Shown: positions 59,189 through 64,000 of the stretch, piece after piece | Position numbering within the stretch: the stretch's first letter is position 1 | How the letters are laid out: each line of letters opens with the position of its first letter | NCBI RefSeq assembly: GCF_000224145.3 | Contig: NC_020169.2 | Location: forward strand, 3,988,957-4,052,956 | Origin: Ciona intestinalis | Lineage: Eukaryota > Chordata > Ascidiacea > Phlebobranchia > Cionidae | DNA: 64,000 nt | Direction of reading: 5' to 3' | Made by a program: the position numbers and the translations under genes | The notes under the pieces: model-generated | Databases searched by the model: none | Told to the model about the DNA's origin: nothing | What the model saw: the letters and a program-made list of their open reading frames with translations, nothing else

Positions 59189-62100
59189 CTAGACAGATTC
59201 TGGCATTTCGTCTTTGCAAATTTCAACGTCTCTGTTCCGCAGGCTCTTGGTGACAAGGTAAAGTGCGATTAAATAAAAAACAACAGCAAATAATAATTGA
59301 AGACCAACTAGTCCAAAGAAATTCCGCCTGAGAATATTGTTGTTGTACACCTAAAAATATATGTACAAGTAATTATAAGTGGCAGAAAATAAACAATCTC
59401 TATTACTAATATAACAATTTATTATTAGGTTAAAACACACTGAATATACATTCAATCATATTTGCAATTTCTTGTAAAATATATATTAAGTTATCTTCAA
59501 CTCACCCGGCAACGTTGATGATCTTCATTTGAATTCCCATCCACCGAGGAAGACGACCAAATTAAACATGCCGAGTCCAACGCAGACCCCACGTAAACAG
59601 GTGAAGGTATCCATGCAAGAAATCGAGTGAAGACGAAGACAATACCGATTGCAAAACCCTTTGATAATAAATTTACTTGAGAATATATAATCGATCAGAT
59701 GAGAACGAACAACGTATTGTGGTATTGCATTAACAAATTTATTCCTATGGTTGCACAAAGTTCAGGACTATTAGCGAGTACTTAACTGCCGTTACGTGTC
59801 CAATGATAACAGCGTCAAGCCTCGAATCGATAACCTCTGGTCCAGAGACAGGTACACGAACCACTTTGCCACGGCACCAGTTTTAGTTACAAAAGTGGTC
59901 TTACCTTTTCCGAGGGGTCAACAACGCGTAGAATAGTAAGCGTGGACGGTGTGGCGGACACTCCGGCAAACATACTCGCTGCAGCCATTAATATAAGGAA
60001 GATTATGAGTTCGTTCCAACATGGACTTCGTTTACATGAGCCCTTTGTGAGTTGAATTGAAGCGTTCCTGTTTTCTGCGGCTATACAGGAGCAGTCAAAG
60101 AAAACCTACGAAAATCATCAGTTATAAAATGCATAGTAGGTTAAGGAAAATTGTTCCATTTTTTATCGTCGCATTTGGTAGTAATCAAAGAATATTTACA
60201 GAATTATATAATCATATACTTACACTCCTAAAAGAGCGTGGTAGAATTTTAAAACACGGAGATTGGGGAAATATGGGATATTATGCAAAAATCATAGGTT
60301 ATACCATGTATAGTCGTTGCACCGCAATGCGAAATAAATAAGTTACATTGATTTATTATATAGTAGTGATTGCAATAAGCAGATTACCTGAACTCCATTA
60401 ATGTATTCTGTTCTCTTGCATCCGGCATGACAAGGAGAATTATACGTCACATTTGAAGTGACGTCACACACCGGATCGAATACGTCACCGCAATCACAGT
60501 CATTAACACAGTCAGATCTGTAAATTTAAGCAGAGTCCTGTTTATAAACGGACTCTGGATTTGAGTATTTAAAAAAACTCAACGTATGTGGGCACGCTCT
60601 AATCGGATCATTTAATGTACTGAACCCAATACACAAGATGATGAATTAAAGAAAAGTTGGGGCAATTATAAACAAGGGTTATACCATCTATTTCACATGG
60701 GTGTGACTCGACGCCATGGGTGTGACTCGACGCCGATCCTAGTATGTAAACCGGAGTTGGCTTAACACCCAATAGCTATAACCGTACTCGCTTAAGTATA
60801 ACTTTACTCGCTTAAAACTAACTCGATTAACCGTACTCGCTTAAAAGTCTTCGTATCCATAATGTTAAACGATTGAAAATATGTATAGTAGGGCGGGGGA
60901 AGATGGGACACCTTTTCGTTCTATTTTCTCGCCCCATTTGGTAGTAAACAAAGAACATTCAAAGAATTAAAAAACTATATCGACACCCATATACCGCTGT
61001 TATTACGACATCCATATACCGCTGTTAAATGTTTAAAAAACGATCAGGATGTTTAGATATTTAGTTCTTAAGGTGTCCCATCTTCTCCCATCCTACAATA
61101 CACGCTGATTGATTACCTTTGTGGCTCCGCTAAGCCTAAAATGTCGTTTTCGTCGCAACCGAACATAAACAACAGCCCAACTGAAACAATTGTCACAATA
61201 AGGCCGATTATAATGACAGAGAGTGTCTTCTGTACATCAAGGTTCTTTCTTCTAATTATCCAACCACCAAGAATGTTTCCAATTACAGCCATAGGAAGAT
61301 TCACGCATCCTAATGAAGAAAGGCAAAAGACGTTATGTTTTGTTCTGTGTGGGTAAGAAATAAGAACCTTCGGTGAGGCACGCCATATAGATCTGGATTC
61401 TGGGATATAGGTCAGAATTGTATAGATTAGGTCCTGGATTTGAAGAACATTTGGTCCATTATCCCATCATGAAGACTGCTTGTGCCGAAAGAAGCGCGCT
61501 CGGGACCGGATATATATGGAGTCTTTCAATTTTATATGCCGCGTGCCCGCTTATTACGAGTTACCATATATACCCAATTTTAAGTTAATTGCCATTTTTG
61601 ATATAATCGGTATGACTAATAAATCGACTATACATGACTTGTCCCAAGCTCACACTGGTATATCAGCATCGAGCATGGAACCGGTCAACTTCAGTTATAT
61701 AAGCAAGCGCCTAGATAAAACCACTATACCAGGTTCCTGACTTCCACCAGACATACAGCAATCATTATCGGCTTAACCTAGGAGTAGTAAATAAGTGTAG
61801 ACGAATTTTAGAAAAAAAAACGGGGTATTGGGTCGTAATTAAGATCTCAAGTAACAGAAATATTTTGAAATATTCACACATTATAAGTAGATGCCCCCGA
61901 ATCACCTATACTTGGTTATATAAGTTATATAATTATCTTACGTAACCCAGAGTATTTGGGTCGCTAGACCGTAAAATTGGTCAAAGGAAAAAAACAAGTT
62001 TAAATTAGGCTTTAATAAATGTATATCGGTCTGATAAACTGTTGTCGAAAATGGCGTAGTAAAGTATCAAAGCCGAAATCGTTTAACCGAGCTCATTTTA

Positions 62101-62974
62101 TACACACTCTTTTTCCATTACTAGTAATTTGATTTAATTGTTTGTTCTTTTACTTATACGGTGAGTTACTGCTTTGGGTCGGGCGTTTTAACCGATAATG
62201 TCAAGTTACTTTTATTTATCGCGTTTCTACGTAAAACAACACAACTAGGCAAAAATAAACGTTCGTCGAAAGGTGCGGCCTTACCATTATTAAATAATAA
62301 TTAAGCAACATTAAAAGTTGCGAAAATTAAAATGTGTCAGTATAACACCGCTGATTTTGGACCATCGAGGCATCAAAGAGGGCGTCATGTTAAATTCTTC
62401 TGCTGTCATTAATTATTAAAAACCCAAAACGGTGTCATTGTGTATTCGTGTTGGGGGTTTGGAGTAAGGAGAAAAGCCGACGCAATTAGTGGACTTTCCA
62501 ACATATACACATACATATGTAATTGCAAGAAGTTTCAGCCAGAACTATACTATACTGTCAAAGGAAGGAAGGGATTCAATGATATAGTAGGGTGGGGGAA
62601 GATGGGACACCTTTAGCACATAAAATGTCCAAATATCATGATCGTGTTTTATACATTTATTAAACAACCTATATAGGAATCATGAAGATACGGTTTTATA
62701 GTTCTTCGAATGTTCTTCGTTTACTACCAAATGGAACAAGAACATAGATTGAAAAGGTGCCCTATCTTCTCCCACCCCGCTATGCACAAATATTCATTAA
62801 TTAACGTACCGTGTAAAAGATTGGCCAACGAAGCTGTGAGATCGAATTGGGTTTCCATGTATTTTGCAATGAAGGTTATAGAAGCAGCGAGAAAGCTTGT
62901 TAGACTCACAAAACCAGTTGTGATACTCATAAACACAGGATCTCTTAACAGTCCTTTCAACGTCAAGCCGAAAT
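59189..62974 (-). CDS. Organic anion transporter (OATP/SLCO), C-terminal half
   Basis: OATPs are 12-TM plasma-membrane carriers for amphipathic organic anions. Exons on the minus strand: 62974-62810, 61309-61117, 60517-60388, 60105-59905, 59658-59506 and 59350-59189. Phases agree, giving about 334 residues to the stop. The first exon matches the family's mid-region (LTLKGLLRDPVFM, LTASLANLLHG). The next gives GGCVNLPMAVIGNILGGWII (TM). The third is the Kazal-like Cys-rich loop 5 (CVNDCDCGDVFDPVC, SPCHAGC). The fourth has CKRSPCW then a TM helix. The fifth has FTRFLAWIPSPVYVGSALDS, the family's FRLLGFIPGPIxxGxxxD position. The sixth is the last TM and a short tail ending MPESV. It resembles the SLCO4 branch in general, but I cannot fix the subtype. 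Earlier exons lie beyond the window. Confidence 0.9.
59781..59885 (-). mobile_element. tRNA-like SINE head in OATP intron
   Basis: On the minus strand GGTGCCGTGGCAAAGTGGTT (box A) and GGTTATCGATTCGAGGC (box B) are spaced as in a tRNA, followed by GTTATCATTGGACACGT. It lies between the 60105-59905 and 59658-59506 exons, in gene orientation. Confidence 0.6.
60130..60304 (+). mobile_element. Palindromic MITE in OATP intron
   Basis: Begins CATAGTAGGTTAAGGAAAAT, has the CGCATTTGGTAGTAATCAAA and TATAATCATATACTTACACT blocks, and has decayed ends. Confidence 0.6.
60880..61098 (+). mobile_element. Palindromic MITE in OATP intron, full length
   Basis: Left end TATAGTAGGGCGGGGGAAGA, right end CCCATCTTCTCCCATCCTAC, interior CCCCATTTGGTAGTAAACAA. 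A short internal duplication (CCATATACCGCTGTTA twice, at 60990-61030) makes it longer than its relatives. Confidence 0.8.
62301..62970. repeat. Duplicated block A around OATP exon (left of gap 63213-63337)
   Basis: Matches 63338-64000 nearly base for base with a few substitutions and small indels. It includes a full-length MITE and the 62974-62810 OATP exon. Confidence 0.93.
62583..62786 (-). mobile_element. Palindromic MITE in OATP intron, near full length
   Basis: TATAGTAGGGTGGGGGAAGA at one end and TTCTCCCACCCCGCTATG at the other. The interior blocks (CTACCAAATGGAACAAGAAC) run in reverse relative to the 9537 copy. Confidence 0.8.
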
Positions 62975-63212
62975 CTGCAGAAATAATTTTTTCTTATGGG
63001 GAAAATACGTTGCGGTTTGTTTATACAAATGCTTAGTGTCCAGATATGAATTTTAAAGTGAGATGAAACGTAATTATACCCTCGGCTACATAGTCCCTTC
63101 GAATAGGAAAATATAAACGTACAGGATTGATGCCCGGGAAAATAAGCGTACGTTATAAATAGGTCATAGGGTTGGACATATACGACGAGGAAACGTGGAG
63201 TTATGTCAGAGT

Positions 63213-63337
63213 NNNNNNNNNNNNNNNNNNNNNNNNNNNNNNNNNNNNNNNNNNNNNNNNNNNNNNNNNNNNNNNNNNNNNNNNNNNNNNNNNNNNNNNN
63301 NNNNNNNNNNNNNNNNNNNNNNNNNNNNNNNNNNNNN
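63213..63337. other. Assembly gap, 125 N
   Basis: Run of 125 N between two near-identical blocks. Confidence 0.99.
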
Positions 63338-63616
63338 TTAAGCAACATTAAAAGTTGCGAAAATTAAAATGTGTCAGTATAACACCGCTGATTTTGGAAC
63401 ATCGAGGCATCAAAGAGGGCGTCATGTTAAAATCTTCTGCTGTCATTAATTATTAAAAACCCAAAACGGTGTCATTGTGTATTCGTGTTGGGGGTTTGGA
63501 GTAAGGAGAAAAGCCGACGCAATTAGTGGACTTTCCAACATATACACATACATATGTAATTGCAAGAAGTTTCAGCCAGAACTATACTACTGTCAAAGGA
63601 AGGAAGGGATTCAATG

Positions 63617-63816
63617 ATATAGTAGGGTGGGGGAAGATGGGACACCTTTAGCACATAATGTCCAAATATCATGATCGTGTTTTATACAATTAATAAACAA
63701 CCTATATAGGAATCATGAAGATATGGTTTTATAGTTCTTCGAATGTTCTTCGTTTACTACCAAATGGAACAAGAACATAGATTGAAAAGGTGCCCCATCT
63801 TCTCCCACCCCGCTAT
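63617..63816 (-). mobile_element. Palindromic MITE, second version of 62583-62786
   Basis: Same element in the duplicated block, differing by a few bases; probably the other allele and not a new insertion. Confidence 0.8.
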
Positions 63817-63842
63817 GCACAAATATTCATTAATTAACGTAC

Positions 63843-64000
63843 CGTGTAAAAGATTGGCCAACGAAGCTGTGAGTTCGAATTGGGTTTCCATGTATTTTGC
63901 AATAAAGGTTATAGAAGCAGCGAGAAAGCTTGTTAGACTCACAAAACCAGTTGTGATACTCATAAACACAGGATCTCTTAACAGTCCTTTCAACGTCAAG
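63843..64000 (-). CDS. OATP exon, second version (partial)
   Basis: Repeats the OATP exon 62974-62810 with an intact frame. One visible residue change is TQFELTAS here against TQFDLTAS in the other copy. Two identical-function consecutive exons would not splice into a sensible transporter, so this is most likely the allele of the other copy, or an upstream gene copy truncated by the window. Confidence 0.85.

Larger units (their letters stand above)
63338..64000. repeat. Duplicated block B around OATP exon (right of gap)
   Basis: Second version of 62301-62970, cut by the window edge. Differences are scattered single bases and 2-base indels, as between alleles. Confidence 0.93.

Noticed and set aside
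1..64000. CRISPR arrays, bacterial operons, prophage or toxin-antitoxin systems
   Set aside because: No regularly spaced direct repeats with unique spacers and no bacterial-type genes. The window is split, spliced eukaryotic DNA.

Overview
This window looks like nuclear DNA from an ascidian, most likely the genus Ciona. It is AT-rich and compact, with short introns, GT-AG splice sites and chordate-type genes (PINCH, TBL1, IFT74, KXD1, ANKRD39, ERICH3, DGK, OATP). It also carries short palindromic elements and a tRNA-derived SINE that recur throughout. The genus is inferred from general character; no alignment was run. Every multi-exon model below was built by hand from splice sites, and the reading phase was checked across every junction.

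Layout. 1-2370 (+): last exons of a diacylglycerol kinase theta-like gene. 3306-7018 (-): complete IFT74. 7547-11809: a cluster of tRNA-Asp(GTC) genes on the plus strand and tRNA-Pro(TGG/AGG) genes on the minus strand, arranged in degenerate tandem units, with truncated tRNA-Pro copies. 10897-11328 (+): an unrecognised open frame broken by one TGA that runs into an assembly gap. 13594-19401 (+): an unnamed single-pass receptor-like gene (signal peptide, CUB, Ala/Pro/Arg linker, TM helix, cytoplasmic tail with an acidic repeat). 19991-29915 (-): TBL1/TBL1XR1. About 6 kb of non-coding DNA follows. 35983-41662 (+): PINCH (LIMS) with two phase-compatible first exons. 42019-43190 (-): ANKRD39. 43723-44727 (-): KXD1. 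45654-46148 (+): intronless cyclophilin A. 47497-58415 (-): a 22-exon gene joining an ERICH3-type N-terminal half to a C-terminal leucine-rich-repeat domain. 59189-64000 (-): the 3' half of an OATP/SLCO transporter.

The genes serve unrelated cell functions: ciliary transport (IFT74, and ERICH3 in vertebrates), transcriptional corepression (TBL1), adhesion (PINCH), lysosome positioning (KXD1), lipid signalling (DGK), protein folding (cyclophilin) and transport (OATP). There is no sign that they act as one system. Strand order alternates, giving convergent pairs (DGK/IFT74, CUB gene/TBL1, PINCH/ANKRD39, cyclophilin/ERICH3-LRR) and divergent pairs (TBL1/PINCH, KXD1/cyclophilin).

The most notable items are the ERICH3-LRR architecture, the CUB/TM gene with its repeat tail, a wobble-base switch between otherwise identical tRNA-Pro genes, a 65-bp tandem duplication that copies a splice acceptor in ANKRD39, a mobile palindromic family with near-empty comparison sites inside the tRNA array, and three assembly gaps each flanked by the same sequence on both sides, which suggests unmerged haplotypes.
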